A stretch of DNA of 26,424 nt from an uncultured Eubacteriales bacterium (GTDB lineage Bacteria; Bacillota; Clostridia; Christensenellales; CAG-138), in NCBI GenBank assembly GCA_900547135.1, contig URFJ01000010.1, positions 1-26,424 of the forward strand, written 5' to 3'. The position numbers were made by a program, and so were the translations under genes. Positions 7,833-15,858 of this stretch are shown piece after piece (within the stretch, counting starts at the first letter, position 1; each line of letters opens with the position of its first letter). The notes beneath the pieces were generated by a model. It was not told the origin of the DNA and did no database searches. It was given only the letters and a program-made list of their open reading frames with translations.

Positions 7833-9119
7833 TCAGCCTATGTCGTTTATTGTGGCCATAAATAGCGCCGCGCCGGAATCGGCATGTATAATCGCAATGG
7901 CAAACGGCCTATCGCACTTTATACTCTTTTCAGACATAGACATATCACTTTTTACAATCCCTACTCCGGCGGCTCCTGAGGCCTGAGTACCATCCTCATT
8001 TATGTCTATATTGGTGGCAGTTACTACCTGACCGATTTGAAGGTTATATCCATCCGTACCTGACACTAGGCCCGGGAAGTTTCCGGCACCGCCCATCAGC
8101 GCATCTCCCATTCCCATTGCTGAAAGTTGCTTTATTAAATCAAGATGGGTCTGTATTGACAGCTTAGGAAGCCATATACTCACCTGCTCATCGGCGCATC
8201 TGTCCAGCTCGTATATAGCCTTTTCCATAAACTGTACCGGAGAAACGCTTTCATCCTTTGGAAGCATCACAGCCATATAGAATTCATCGCCCTCGTATGG
8301 TATCAATGCGATACAGCCTTCGTTTAGTTCGGCATATTTATATACGCCGCTGCCGTACATAATATCGACGTGGGATTTGCCATTTGCTCCGTAGAATACA
8401 GCATTTGATATGGTTTTGTTCGAATCAAAGCCGACCTTCCATTTCATATCAAAATCAATGGCGCTTAAAATATACATAACGCTATCGCGCATTACGCTGT
8501 CAAAAAGCCGGTCTATTCGCCCGTTAGTTTTATCGCTTACCCAGTTGTTTATGGTTACGAGGAGTTTCTCGGTGTCGTTAAAGTCAAATGTACCCGTTTG
8601 TGCCCTGTAGTAATCCGCTATGCTACGGGAAAATTGCGATGCCAATGCATATTGCTTATCAACGATTACGGAGTTTGCCATCTTTATTCCAAAATTTCCG
8701 TCTAATGTGTTCAATAAGGCGGCATTACTTTTGGCAAGATCTTCAGCTGAAAGGGACGTACACATTGCCGTTTGCATGGCGCTGAGGGCTTCGTTGTCAG
8801 CGCCGAGCATGGCCATCTGCATTGACATTGAAAGTGCGGCTGGCGATACGGCGCCTGTCCAATCCTCCCCGAGTTGCTCTATAAGGTTTAAAGAGAAGGC
8901 ATAGCTGTCCCTAACAAATCCACTATCCACGCTTCCAGTGTATCTGGTAGAGCCGGAAAGGCTTAAAAAACCTGACGCTACTCCTGGTACAGTCGCCGCA
9001 CCAGTCCCAGAACCGTCGGTACCATCGTTTCCATGTGTCGGTGCAGGCGTTACGGAGGGCGCACATCCAGTAAGAATAAGCAGTATGAGCAAAAACATGG
9101 GCAGTTTTACCCTTTTCAT
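7833..9119 (-). CDS. Secreted lipoprotein serpin (family I4 protease inhibitor)
   Basis: A 428-residue serpin, the suicide-type inhibitor of serine or cysteine proteases that traps its target after cleavage of an exposed loop. The N-terminus is a lipoprotein signal peptide with lipobox LTGC (Cys19), followed by a Gly/Thr/Pro-rich linker to about residue 55. The serpin core then runs to the C-terminus, including SPAALSMSMQMAMLGA (helix B-C region) and NSVIVDKQY. The reactive-loop hinge EDGTQASGAAG begins at residue 375 and fits the small-residue hinge needed for inhibition. DRPFAIAIIH (403-412) is the conserved strand after the loop. The loop is about three residues longer than in alpha-1-antitrypsin, so P1 cannot be fixed; candidates lie in VKSDMS. 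A GGGGGA ribosome site is eight bases before the ATG. It probably guards the cell surface against host, competitor or own proteases (inference). Confidence 0.93.
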   Translation of the reverse strand: MKRVKLPMFLLILLILTGCAPSVTPAPTHGNDGTDGSGTGAATVPGVASGFLSLSGSTRYTGSVDSGFVRDSYAFSLNLIEQLGEDWTGAVSPAALSMSMQMAMLGADNEALSAMQTAMCTSLSAEDLAKSNAALLNTLDGNFGIKMANSVIVDKQYALASQFSRSIADYYRAQTGTFDFNDTEKLLVTINNWVSDKTNGRIDRLFDSVMRDSVMYILSAIDFDMKWKVGFDSNKTISNAVFYGANGKSHVDIMYGSGVYKYAELNEGCIALIPYEGDEFYMAVMLPKDESVSPVQFMEKAIYELDRCADEQVSIWLPKLSIQTHLDLIKQLSAMGMGDALMGGAGNFPGLVSGTDGYNLQIGQVVTATNIDINEDGTQASGAAGVGIVKSDMSMSEKSIKCDRPFAIAIIHADSGAALFMATINDIG

Positions 9120-9198
9120 CTAAAGTTCCCCCAATCTCAATTGATATACATTTATAAATTGCTTTATCCTTAATAAAACGTAGGCTTAGGGCATTTGG

Positions 9199-9219
9199 TT
9201 GCAATTAACATGTTAGCAA
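9199..9219. promoter_or_regulatory. Palindromic site between divergent serpin and uvrC genes
   Basis: TAACATGTTA (9206-9215) is a perfect ten-base palindrome, flanked by TTGC at 9199-9202 and GCAA at 9216-9219. It lies about 80 bases upstream of the serpin start and 34 bases upstream of the uvrC -35 box, where an operator for either gene would be expected. No regulator family is recognised and only one copy is present. Confidence 0.25.
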
Positions 9220-9248
9220 TTCATATCTATTAAAAGCGGTATCTAACG

Positions 9249-9277
9249 TTGCCATATTATTCTGCCTGATATATAAT
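9249..9277 (+). promoter_or_regulatory. Sigma-A promoter placed directly at the uvrC start codon
   Basis: TTGCCA (9249-9254) and a perfect TATAAT (9272-9277) are 17 bases apart. Only six bases separate the -10 box from the ATG at 9284, so transcription should start at or within a base or two of the A of the start codon. No ribosome binding site is present in between. The arrangement predicts a leaderless mRNA. Confidence 0.7.
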
Positions 9278-9283
9278 TAAAAT

Positions 9284-11137
9284 ATGAATAAAATAATTAA
9301 AGAAAAATTAGAGCTTCTGCCTGATAAGCCTGGCGTTTATAAAATGTATGACAGTGGAGGAACCATTATATATGTCGGAAAGGCTTTAAGCTTAAAAAAC
9401 CGTGTGCGGCAATACTTTAGATCCCAAAAAGGGATGGAGCCGAAGGTTATTGCAATGGTGTCCCATATTGCGGACTTTGAATACGTTTTGACTGGAAGCG
9501 AGGCGGAGGCTTTTGCGCTTGAAAGCAATCTTATAAAGGAACTCAGGCCAAGATACAATATACTGCTTAAAGATGATAAACATTTCCCGTACCTGCGGGT
9601 GGATTTAAGGCAGAACTATCCAAGGTTTGAAGTAGTACGCCGCATTAAACAGGACGGCGCAAGGTATTTTGGCCCATACATAAGCGGCTATACGCTGAAA
9701 GAATCCTTGGAGACAATCAGGGATTACTTTCCAATCCGGCAATGCAAAAAGGACATTACTAAGGCAATAGCTAGAGGTGAGCGGCCGTGCCTTATGCACC
9801 ATTTGGGGCGTTGCTGTGCTCCGTGCTCAGGTAAAATCGACAAAGAGCGCTACCATCAAATGATAAATGAAGTAGTTGCATTTCTTGAGGGTAATACAGA
9901 AAGGTTATTGGATGAGTTGCGGGAGCAAATGAGCGAATTAGCACAAAGGATGGACTTTGAACAGGCGGCAAAACTGCGCGACCGGATAAGCGCGATCTCC
10001 AGTCTGGGAGATAAGCAGAGGGCTATTACGGTAACCGATAAGGACTGCGATGTTTTCGCGCTATGCAGGGATGAGCTGAATATTCTTATATTTTCCTTAT
10101 TCATAAGGTCGGGCAAGGTTGTAGGAGCCGAACCATTTTATATGTCCGCGGACAGTGAAACAAACGGCCTTATAATGGGGTCATTTATAAAGCAATTTTA
10201 TTCGGAAACAAGGAACGTCCCCAGGGAGATACTTGTAAGCGATGTTCCAGAGGAGCTTGACGCCCTTTCCGATTGGCTTAGCGGTTTGAGGGGGAAAAGA
10301 GTGTTTATAGTACAGCCACAGCGGGGAGAGAAGCGCAAATACATTGAAATGGCTGCTGAAAATGGAAAGGATACGCTTACTAAGCAAAGGGAGCTTAAGC
10401 GGCGGGAATGGGAGCGGGGCGAAGGGGCGCTGGCCGAGCTATGCGCTATAATAGGACTGGATGTACTTCCACATCGTATTGAATGCTATGATAACTCGCA
10501 TATACAGGGCAGGGATGCCGTAGGAGCAATGATCGTGTTCATTGATGGAAAACCTGAGCGCAAGGAGTACAGAAGGTTTAGAATCAAGGCGGAAGCAAAC
10601 GGCGACGACTACCTTGCCATGGACGAGGTGCTGAGAAGACGGTTTAAAAGGGCCCAGGACGGGGATGAGAAGTTCAAAAGTCTGCCCGATCTGATTGTGG
10701 TTGATGGCGGAAGGGGGCAGCTCAACGTAGCCATGCGTGTTCTTGAGGACTTTGGGATTCCGCATGTGCCTGCGATTGGCCTGGCGGAGCGCAACGAGGA
10801 GGTTATTCTCCCCTTTGCGGATGAGCCGCTAGCCCTGCCAAGAAAAAGTCCTTCCCTGCATTTGCTCCAGAGAATCAGGGACGAGTCGCACAGGTTTGCA
10901 ATAAGTTACCACAGAAGCCTAAGGCAGAAGAATGCGCTGTTGTCCGTATTAAGCAGGGTTGACGGAATAGGGGATAAAAGGCGCAGGGCGCTGTTCGAAG
11001 CGTTCGTTACGCTTAATTCAATAAAAGAGGCTTCCATTGAGGATCTGGCCGCGGTAAAAGGGATGAGCAGGCCGTCCGCGGAGGCCGTATATAACTATTT
11101 CCATGAAAAGCCGGATGACGAAGGGATGAAAGGATAA
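9284..11137 (+). CDS. uvrC: Excinuclease ABC subunit C
   Basis: UvrC makes both incisions around a DNA lesion in nucleotide excision repair, together with UvrA and UvrB (not in this window). At 617 residues it has the normal length. Domains in order: GIY-YIG nuclease (PGVYKMYD and IIYVGKA, residues 16-33), a Cys-rich segment with CLMHHLGRCCAPC, the UVR/UvrB-binding helices (about 195-235, with MDFEQAAKLRD), an RNase H-like 5' nuclease (ECYDNSH at 400-406, then DLIVVDGGRGQ), and C-terminal helix-hairpin-helix repeats (VDGIGDKRRRALFEAF onward). The ATG at 9284 matches the family start (KLELLPDKPGVY) and lacks a ribosome site, consistent with the leaderless promoter. Confidence 0.97.
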   Translation: MNKIIKEKLELLPDKPGVYKMYDSGGTIIYVGKALSLKNRVRQYFRSQKGMEPKVIAMVSHIADFEYVLTGSEAEAFALESNLIKELRPRYNILLKDDKHFPYLRVDLRQNYPRFEVVRRIKQDGARYFGPYISGYTLKESLETIRDYFPIRQCKKDITKAIARGERPCLMHHLGRCCAPCSGKIDKERYHQMINEVVAFLEGNTERLLDELREQMSELAQRMDFEQAAKLRDRISAISSLGDKQRAITVTDKDCDVFALCRDELNILIFSLFIRSGKVVGAEPFYMSADSETNGLIMGSFIKQFYSETRNVPREILVSDVPEELDALSDWLSGLRGKRVFIVQPQRGEKRKYIEMAAENGKDTLTKQRELKRREWERGEGALAELCAIIGLDVLPHRIECYDNSHIQGRDAVGAMIVFIDGKPERKEYRRFRIKAEANGDDYLAMDEVLRRRFKRAQDGDEKFKSLPDLIVVDGGRGQLNVAMRVLEDFGIPHVPAIGLAERNEEVILPFADEPLALPRKSPSLHLLQRIRDESHRFAISYHRSLRQKNALLSVLSRVDGIGDKRRRALFEAFVTLNSIKEASIEDLAAVKGMSRPSAEAVYNYFHEKPDDEGMKG

Positions 11138-11170
11138 TAATTTATTAAAATAAGGCCTGTAGGACTTGAT

Positions 11171-11199
11171 TTGACACAAAAGGACTAGGGTGAGATAAT
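11171..11199 (+). promoter_or_regulatory. Strong sigma-A promoter for the HAD-ROK genes
   Basis: A perfect TTGACA (11171-11176) and GATAAT (11194-11199, five of six) are separated by 17 bases. The HAD gene starts 34 bases later behind a GGGGGG ribosome site. It is one of the best promoter matches in the window. Confidence 0.8.
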
Positions 11200-11233
11200 T
11201 AATATGGATTATTTAAGTATATAGGGGGGCTTA

Positions 11234-12046
11234 ATGGGCTATAAACTGTTGGCGCTTGATGTGGACGACACCCTGCTTCCGCCCAATAAACGCATATCTG
11301 ACGGGGATAGGGAGGCTGTATTCAGGGCGGCCGAAGCCGGAGTATATGTTACAATAGCTACGGGCAGAGGGTATCTTGGCTCTTCGCCGATATGGCGGGA
11401 GCTAAAAATCAATGGCCCTGTGATCAACTACGGAGGAGCTACGGTTACGGATACGCGGACAAATAAGCCCCTTTATTCAACACAGCTGTGCCCTGAGCTT
11501 GTCGCTGAACTTTTAGAACTTGCTAAGGATTTGAATGTGCACGCTCATATCTACCAGGGCGACGGTATTGTTTATGAAGCAGAACATGAGTGCGCTGTAA
11601 TATATCGCAACGCGCTTGGGTTGCCCTATATGATTGATCCGGATATACGGAAAAGGCGATGGACGAACGTACCAAAGGTGCTGTTTATTACTGACAGGGT
11701 TAAAGATTTAGCGCCAATGTTGAAAAAGCGCTTTGAACACAGGCTGGAGGTAGCGCTTTCGAGTCCAGGCTTCATTGAATTCAACTGTTTAGGCGTTCAT
11801 AAGGGCAGCGCTGTTGAGTGGCTGGCGTCTCGGATGGGCGTAAAAAGGGATGAGATTATCGCAATCGGCGATAATACGCTTGACAGCGAAATGCTGATAT
11901 ATGCAGGCCTTGGAGTGGCCGTTGCCAACGCCTCCCCAGAGGTTAAGGCGATTGCCGACGTTATATCCCCTTACGGGGCAGGGGAGGCGGTACGGTGGGC
12001 CATTGACAACTATATCTGTAAGCCCGATATGCAAGGTGAAAGATGA
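11234..12046 (+). CDS. Cof-type HAD-IIB phosphatase
   Basis: A 270-residue haloacid dehalogenase-like phosphatase, probably acting on small phosphorylated metabolites such as sugar phosphates or flavin and pyridoxal cofactors. Motif I is DVDDT at residues 9-13, with nucleophile Asp9 and acid/base Asp11. Motif II is the TGR near residue 44, and motif IV is GDNTLDSEM near 215, with the spacing of the Cof subfamily; the C2 cap domain lies between them. The stop overlaps the ROK kinase start in ATGA, so the two are translationally coupled. Pairing of a sugar-phosphate phosphatase with a sugar kinase suggests linked sugar handling, but the substrate cannot be told from sequence. Confidence 0.93.
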   Translation: MGYKLLALDVDDTLLPPNKRISDGDREAVFRAAEAGVYVTIATGRGYLGSSPIWRELKINGPVINYGGATVTDTRTNKPLYSTQLCPELVAELLELAKDLNVHAHIYQGDGIVYEAEHECAVIYRNALGLPYMIDPDIRKRRWTNVPKVLFITDRVKDLAPMLKKRFEHRLEVALSSPGFIEFNCLGVHKGSAVEWLASRMGVKRDEIIAIGDNTLDSEMLIYAGLGVAVANASPEVKAIADVISPYGAGEAVRWAIDNYICKPDMQGER

Positions 12047-13014
12047 GTTATTATGTCGGAATAGATATAGGCGGGACTAAAATTGCGGCAGGAATTTTAT
12101 CCGAACGCTTTGAGATTGAAATGAAGGAAGTCATTCCATTTCCAAAGGGCAGGGACGTCTCATATATAGCGGTCATGATACGTTCAATGGTATTAAGCGC
12201 CCTTGGAAAGCTGGGTTTAAGCCTTGATGATATAAATTGTATAGGAGCCGCAGTGCCAGGCAGCGTAGACCTTAATTCAGGGAGGATTATACATGCGCAT
12301 AATCTTGGACTTCACGACGCGCCGCTTGGAAGAGCGCTTACCGATGCGTTCAATACGCACAGGGTATTTATTTTAAACGATGCTAACGCAGCCGGCTATG
12401 CGGAGCTTTACGCGGGGGCATTGACGGGCAAGCGCACTTCAATCTGTATCACGCTGGGCACAGGCGTTGGCAGCGCCCTGATAATCAATGGCGCGCTGTT
12501 TAACGGCGGACTAGGAAATGGAACAGAGGCGGGGCATATGGTGCTGGACTATGACGGGTTAAAATGCACCTGTGGACTTAGGGGATGCGCTGAAACGCTT
12601 TGCAGCGCATCCGCTATTGAACTAATGGGCAAAAGGCTGTCTGAGGAGGGAAGCGCCCCTATGTTGTTTGATGCTGCTGGACATGATTTAGGGAATATAA
12701 CCGCAAAACTCATAATTGACAGGGCAGCTGTAGGCGACTCCGACTCACTCGGGATATTTATGGACTATATTGACGCGCTTGGATCATACGTAGCTTCGTT
12801 AATGAACGTATTTGATCCGGAAAGCGTAGCGGTCGGGGGAGGCATATGCAATGCGGGGGACTTCCTGTTTAGCAATCTGAGAAAAGACGTAGACGAAAAA
12901 TGCTTTTTCAAGAATCATGGAAGCATTGTGCAGGCAAAGTTTCTAAACGATGCTGGAACGGTAGGCGCTGCCGCCGCAGCGAAAGAAAAGTATGACGGAG
13001 TATCAGCCTATTGA
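12043..13014 (+). CDS. ROK-family sugar kinase (glucokinase-like)
   Basis: A 323-residue ROK protein that phosphorylates a hexose, most often glucose, with ATP in the cytoplasm. The N-terminal ATP motif GIDIGGTKIA begins at residue 6. The catalytic Asp lies in ILNDANAAGYAE, then TLGTGVGSALI, and the ROK metal site is complete: GHM His followed by CTCGLRGC, the Cys cluster that binds zinc. There is no N-terminal helix-turn-helix, so this is a kinase rather than a ROK repressor. The start overlaps the HAD stop by four bases. Glucokinase is the likeliest role; fructokinase or N-acetylmannosamine kinase remain possible. Confidence 0.92.
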   Translation: MSYYVGIDIGGTKIAAGILSERFEIEMKEVIPFPKGRDVSYIAVMIRSMVLSALGKLGLSLDDINCIGAAVPGSVDLNSGRIIHAHNLGLHDAPLGRALTDAFNTHRVFILNDANAAGYAELYAGALTGKRTSICITLGTGVGSALIINGALFNGGLGNGTEAGHMVLDYDGLKCTCGLRGCAETLCSASAIELMGKRLSEEGSAPMLFDAAGHDLGNITAKLIIDRAAVGDSDSLGIFMDYIDALGSYVASLMNVFDPESVAVGGGICNAGDFLFSNLRKDVDEKCFFKNHGSIVQAKFLNDAGTVGAAAAAKEKYDGVSAY

Positions 13015-13059
13015 TTATAAATATACAATAACGGTAATAACTTAAAGGGGGAAATTAGA

Positions 13060-13734
13060 ATGTCAGTAATGTGCGCGGTATTCGTTCCGGAAGGAATAGC
13101 TATGGCTACGGACAGCAGAATGACGGTGACAGCTGTAAACAACAATGATAAAAGCAAGAGTATGATGTTTTCCATTTCCGACAATGCGCAAAAGATAGTG
13201 CTTCTTAACAAGGTAAAGATAGGGATAAGCGCATGCGGACAGGCTGTGCTGGACGGCAAGACCATATCGGACTATCTTCGAATATTTGAGATAAACGAAG
13301 TGCGTGAGGACGACGATGTAACCGATGTAGCAAACAAGCTGTTTAAGTATTCCTCAAAGCAGCTCAACAATATGCCGCCGACGAATTTCTTTGTATGCGG
13401 CTATGCACAAGACGAACCCTTTGTCTACTCGGTAAACAAAACAATAACCAGGAATAACATGAAAAACGGACAAATACAATACTCAACCGTGTGGTCGGGA
13501 GAACCTACTGCTATTACAAAGCTTCTAAACTCACAGCCTCCCATGATGCTTAACCCGGGCATGATGCCGTTAAAGGACGCCATTGACTTTTCTGAGTTTT
13601 TGGTAGACGTAACTATAAAGTATCAGAGGTTTGAATCCAAGGTAAAGACGTGCGGCGGGGATATAGATCTGCTTGTTCTTACTAAAGATGATGCTTTTTG
13701 GCATCAGCATAAGGTGTTCAAGCCGTTAAGATAA
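13060..13734 (+). CDS. Ntn-hydrolase related to proteasome beta/HslV, candidate N-terminal Ser nucleophile
   Basis: A 224-residue protein with the proteasome-type Ntn-hydrolase core. GIAMATDSRMT (residues 12-22) matches the beta-subunit pattern GVVLAADSRAT. QKIVLLN (44-50) with Lys45 matches the region of the proteasome catalytic lysine, and GISACGQAVLDG follows. Counting back from Asp18, which corresponds to Asp17 of a mature beta subunit, puts Ser2 at the position of catalytic Thr1. Methionine removal before Ser is normally efficient and would expose it, with no propeptide needed. An extra polar segment (about residues 28-38) separates it from classic subunits. The gene has a GGGGG ribosome site and follows the ROK gene by 45 bases, probably in the same transcript. 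No HslU/ClpX-like ATPase is nearby. Substrate unknown; acylase or peptidase are both possible. Confidence 0.75.
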   Translation: MSVMCAVFVPEGIAMATDSRMTVTAVNNNDKSKSMMFSISDNAQKIVLLNKVKIGISACGQAVLDGKTISDYLRIFEINEVREDDDVTDVANKLFKYSSKQLNNMPPTNFFVCGYAQDEPFVYSVNKTITRNNMKNGQIQYSTVWSGEPTAITKLLNSQPPMMLNPGMMPLKDAIDFSEFLVDVTIKYQRFESKVKTCGGDIDLLVLTKDDAFWHQHKVFKPLR

Positions 13735-14125
13735 AACGATGGTAGGATAGCTTCAGTTTGTCAGGATAACCCTCACAAATTATTCACTTTGCGTTCATTG
13801 CACGTTCATTTGTATCGGTTACACTATAAGCGTAACAGTAATACCTCCCCAACAAACCTCCTAAGATGATCGGGCCAAGGCGTAAAATGCGCCTTGGCCC
13901 GACCCCATTTATATATACTTTTATATAAACATTATTTTCTAAATAACTCAATATAGATTAGTTATGCTTGTTCGCCTTTTTGCAAGGGCAACTTAAACCA
14001 GCGATGACCGTATGCACTCAGGACTGGTTATAAAGCGCAGCTCCATTGACAGACGTTCAGGTATGTTTACACGCTCCCGTAATCTATGTATTGGATTTGT
14101 TTACACTTGTTTGGGGGAATTGCTT
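13735..14125. other. Intergenic region with C-rich motifs and a strong hairpin
   Basis: No convincing gene. It starts with an imperfect hairpin (TTGT-AGG with CCT-ACAA, 13758-13778, with a C/C mismatch). Then come two CGTTCATT direct repeats (13792-13799 and 13803-13810), a GTTAC/GTAAC inverted repeat near 13818-13836, two CCTCC motifs (13844-13848 and 13857-13861), the perfect hairpin at 13870-13902, and an AT-rich run. The rest up to the flippase start is open in one plus frame from 14012 but carries no ribosome site until just before 14126. Confidence 0.5.
13870..13902 (+). terminator. Strong hairpin ending the HAD-ROK-Ntn transcript
   Basis: A perfect 13 bp stem (13870-13882 with 13890-13902) closes a seven-base loop. 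It is GC-rich (GGGCCAAGGCG). The downstream run is CCCCATTTATATA, so the T-tract is weak and delayed. It probably ends transcription from the left, and could also be the 3' end of a small RNA. Confidence 0.6.
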
Positions 14126-15445
14126 TTGCGAATAAATAGGGAATCACTCGCATATCGTTCGGCGGTTTTGGCTGCGTCCAATATACTGCTTCAGATTATG
14201 GGGTTTGCCTATCGCATAGCCTTGAGCCGCCTAGCCGGCGCCGAGGGCATGGGCGTGCACGCTTTGTCGATGCAGGTCTATTCCGTGCTCTATTCCGTTT
14301 GCATATCGGGAGCCGCGGTTGCAGTAACAACGCTTAGCGCCAGACTTTACATAAAAAGTGGAATACATAGCGTCCAAAGGCTTATGAGGTTTGCCGCCAC
14401 CGTTTTTCTCATTATACTTGCGGTTATGACGTGCCCTGTGCTAATGCTAAGGGAGGGAATAGCGGTAACGCTTTTGGGGGATGGCCGCGCTTCTATGGCA
14501 TTATGGCTGATTCCGCTGTGTATAATGCTCACCGGGCTTGAGAACGTCATGAAATCGGCGCTTCTTGGCATGGGTAAGGTTCGCAGGACTGCGGTATCGG
14601 AACTGGTAGAGCAGGGGATACGGTTTACGCTTGTGATATTGCTGTTGAGCAATCTGTCAAATGGCGACTATGAGTACATCGCCTTTTTGATAGTGGTTGG
14701 AATGACGCTAAGCGAGATATTTAGCGTTAGTTTTCTTGGAATATCATTCTTTAGATTTTTAAAAAAAGAAGGGAAGCTCTCCCGCCCATACGCCTCCCCG
14801 ATTGCTAAACGTTTTTTTGATATTGCTCTTCCATCCGCAATGACCTCTATATGCGCTACGCTTCTCTCATCAGCGTCTACGGTTATTTTCCCTGCAAGGC
14901 TGATGGTGGCGGGTTTTTCAAACTCTGAGGCTGTGAGCATGCTTGGGGTGATTTCTGGAATGGCAGAACCGTTGATGTCCCTGCCGATGGCCTTTGTAGG
15001 AGCGATGTGTACGGTACTTATGCCATCTATATCCGGGCGCTCCGAGATTGGGGATATAAATGGAGTCAGGCGTAAATCGAACAAGGCTATCAGGGTAGCC
15101 GCCTTGTTCTCTTTGGCTACCGCTCTTATGATCCCGTTTGCATCCGTATTATGCGAAGCGCTGTTTAAACAAAGGATAACTCTTCTTTTAGCTGTAATGC
15201 TTGGGGTAAAGACGGTTATAGGCTATTTCCTTGTTGTTACAATCAGCATACTTAACGGCATATATGAGCACAAGCGTGTGTTGCTAAACTCAATAATCGG
15301 CGAGCTTTTGCAGTTAGGCCTTATCTGGATGTTAACGGCGGTTCCGGAACTTAACATATACGGATATTTGGCGGGCATGGTAGTAGGGGATGGGTTGCGC
15401 CTTATTCTTAACCTCAGATGGGTTAAAAAATCGCTTAAAAATTAA
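14126..15445 (+). CDS. MOP-superfamily flippase, SpoVB/polysaccharide exporter type
   Basis: An integral membrane protein of about 439 residues with some 12 hydrophobic segments, related to lipid-linked oligosaccharide flippases and to SpoVB, which is needed for spore cortex formation. The N-terminus reads SAVLAASNILLQIMGFAYRI then LSRLAGAEGMGV, the family signature. Mid-protein are GMAEPLMSLPMAFVGAM and VLMPSISG. The start is placed at TTG 14126, which has GGGGGA seven bases upstream and gives the usual short leader before helix 1; in-frame ATGs at 14012 and 14060 would add an unrelated Cys-containing extension without a ribosome site. It is shorter than B. subtilis SpoVB. No sporulation promoter was identified. 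Confidence 0.85.
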   Translation: MRINRESLAYRSAVLAASNILLQIMGFAYRIALSRLAGAEGMGVHALSMQVYSVLYSVCISGAAVAVTTLSARLYIKSGIHSVQRLMRFAATVFLIILAVMTCPVLMLREGIAVTLLGDGRASMALWLIPLCIMLTGLENVMKSALLGMGKVRRTAVSELVEQGIRFTLVILLLSNLSNGDYEYIAFLIVVGMTLSEIFSVSFLGISFFRFLKKEGKLSRPYASPIAKRFFDIALPSAMTSICATLLSSASTVIFPARLMVAGFSNSEAVSMLGVISGMAEPLMSLPMAFVGAMCTVLMPSISGRSEIGDINGVRRKSNKAIRVAALFSLATALMIPFASVLCEALFKQRITLLLAVMLGVKTVIGYFLVVTISILNGIYEHKRVLLNSIIGELLQLGLIWMLTAVPELNIYGYLAGMVVGDGLRLILNLRWVKKSLKN

Positions 15446-15469
15446 CATAAGCGTACTCGCTATTTATAC

Positions 15470-15497
15470 TTGCATTTTAAGCCATTCGTGCTAAAAT
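15470..15497 (+). promoter_or_regulatory. Sigma-A-like promoter for the ferredoxin gene
   Basis: TTGCAT (15470-15475) and TAAAAT (15492-15497) are separated by 16 bases. The ferredoxin start lies 29 bases downstream, so the gene is probably a single-gene transcript closed by the terminator at 15724. Confidence 0.65.
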
Positions 15498-15526
15498 GAT
15501 ATTGAAATTTATATGGAGGTGTAAAT

Positions 15527-15703
15527 ATGGCATATTTTATCAATCAGGATTGTATATGTTGTGGTGCCTGCGCAGGAGATTGCCCTGTTGGTGCGATCAG
15601 TGAGGGCGACGGCTGCTTCGTAATTGATCAGAATACTTGCATAGACTGCGGAGCCTGTGCCGCCACATGTCCTGTCGGAGCTCCAAATCCGGCGGAAAAC
15701 TAA
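15527..15703 (+). CDS. 2[4Fe-4S] clostridial-type ferredoxin
   Basis: A 58-residue low-potential electron carrier that serves pyruvate:ferredoxin oxidoreductase, hydrogenase and related enzymes in anaerobes. Both cluster motifs CxxCxxCxxxCP are complete: Cys9, 12, 15 and 19, and Cys38, 41, 44 and 48. An extra Cys11 sits in the first motif (CICCGAC) and another Cys at residue 30. The start is clear: GGAGG at 15515-15519, seven bases before the ATG. It has its own promoter and a strong terminator. Its small size makes it easy to miss, but the motif leaves little doubt. Confidence 0.96.
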   Translation: MAYFINQDCICCGACAGDCPVGAISEGDGCFVIDQNTCIDCGACAATCPVGAPNPAEN

Positions 15704-15723
15704 TTTGATTTAAACCTATAGAG

Positions 15724-15755
15724 GGAATGTATGTAGTTACATGCATTCCTTTTTT
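15724..15755 (+). terminator. Intrinsic terminator of the ferredoxin gene
   Basis: A 12 bp stem (15724-15735 with 15738-15749, one G-U pair) is followed immediately by six T. It starts 20 bases after the ferredoxin stop. Confidence 0.85.
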
Positions 15756-15783
15756 AAATCCTTCAAAAATAGAACTGGATATA

Positions 15784-15821
15784 TTTAAAGCCTTTCAGAA
15801 TTTAACTGAAAGGCTCTTTTT
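15784..15821. terminator. Bidirectional terminator between ferredoxin and deacetylase genes
   Basis: A perfect 10 bp stem pairs AGCCTTTCAG (15789-15798) with CTGAAAGGCT (15806-15815). CTTTTT follows on the plus strand. On the minus strand TTTAAATAT follows. It lies 43 bases past the deacetylase stop and fits as that gene's terminator as well as a backup for the ferredoxin. Confidence 0.8.
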
Positions 15822-15858
15822 AATACCATTGGCTGACAAATCTTAAATACGATCCTGA

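Noticed and set aside
14012..14125. Flippase start at the ATG 14012 or 14060
   Set aside because: Neither has a ribosome site, and the extension is unlike the family N-terminus; TTG at 14126 has GGGGGA seven bases upstream.
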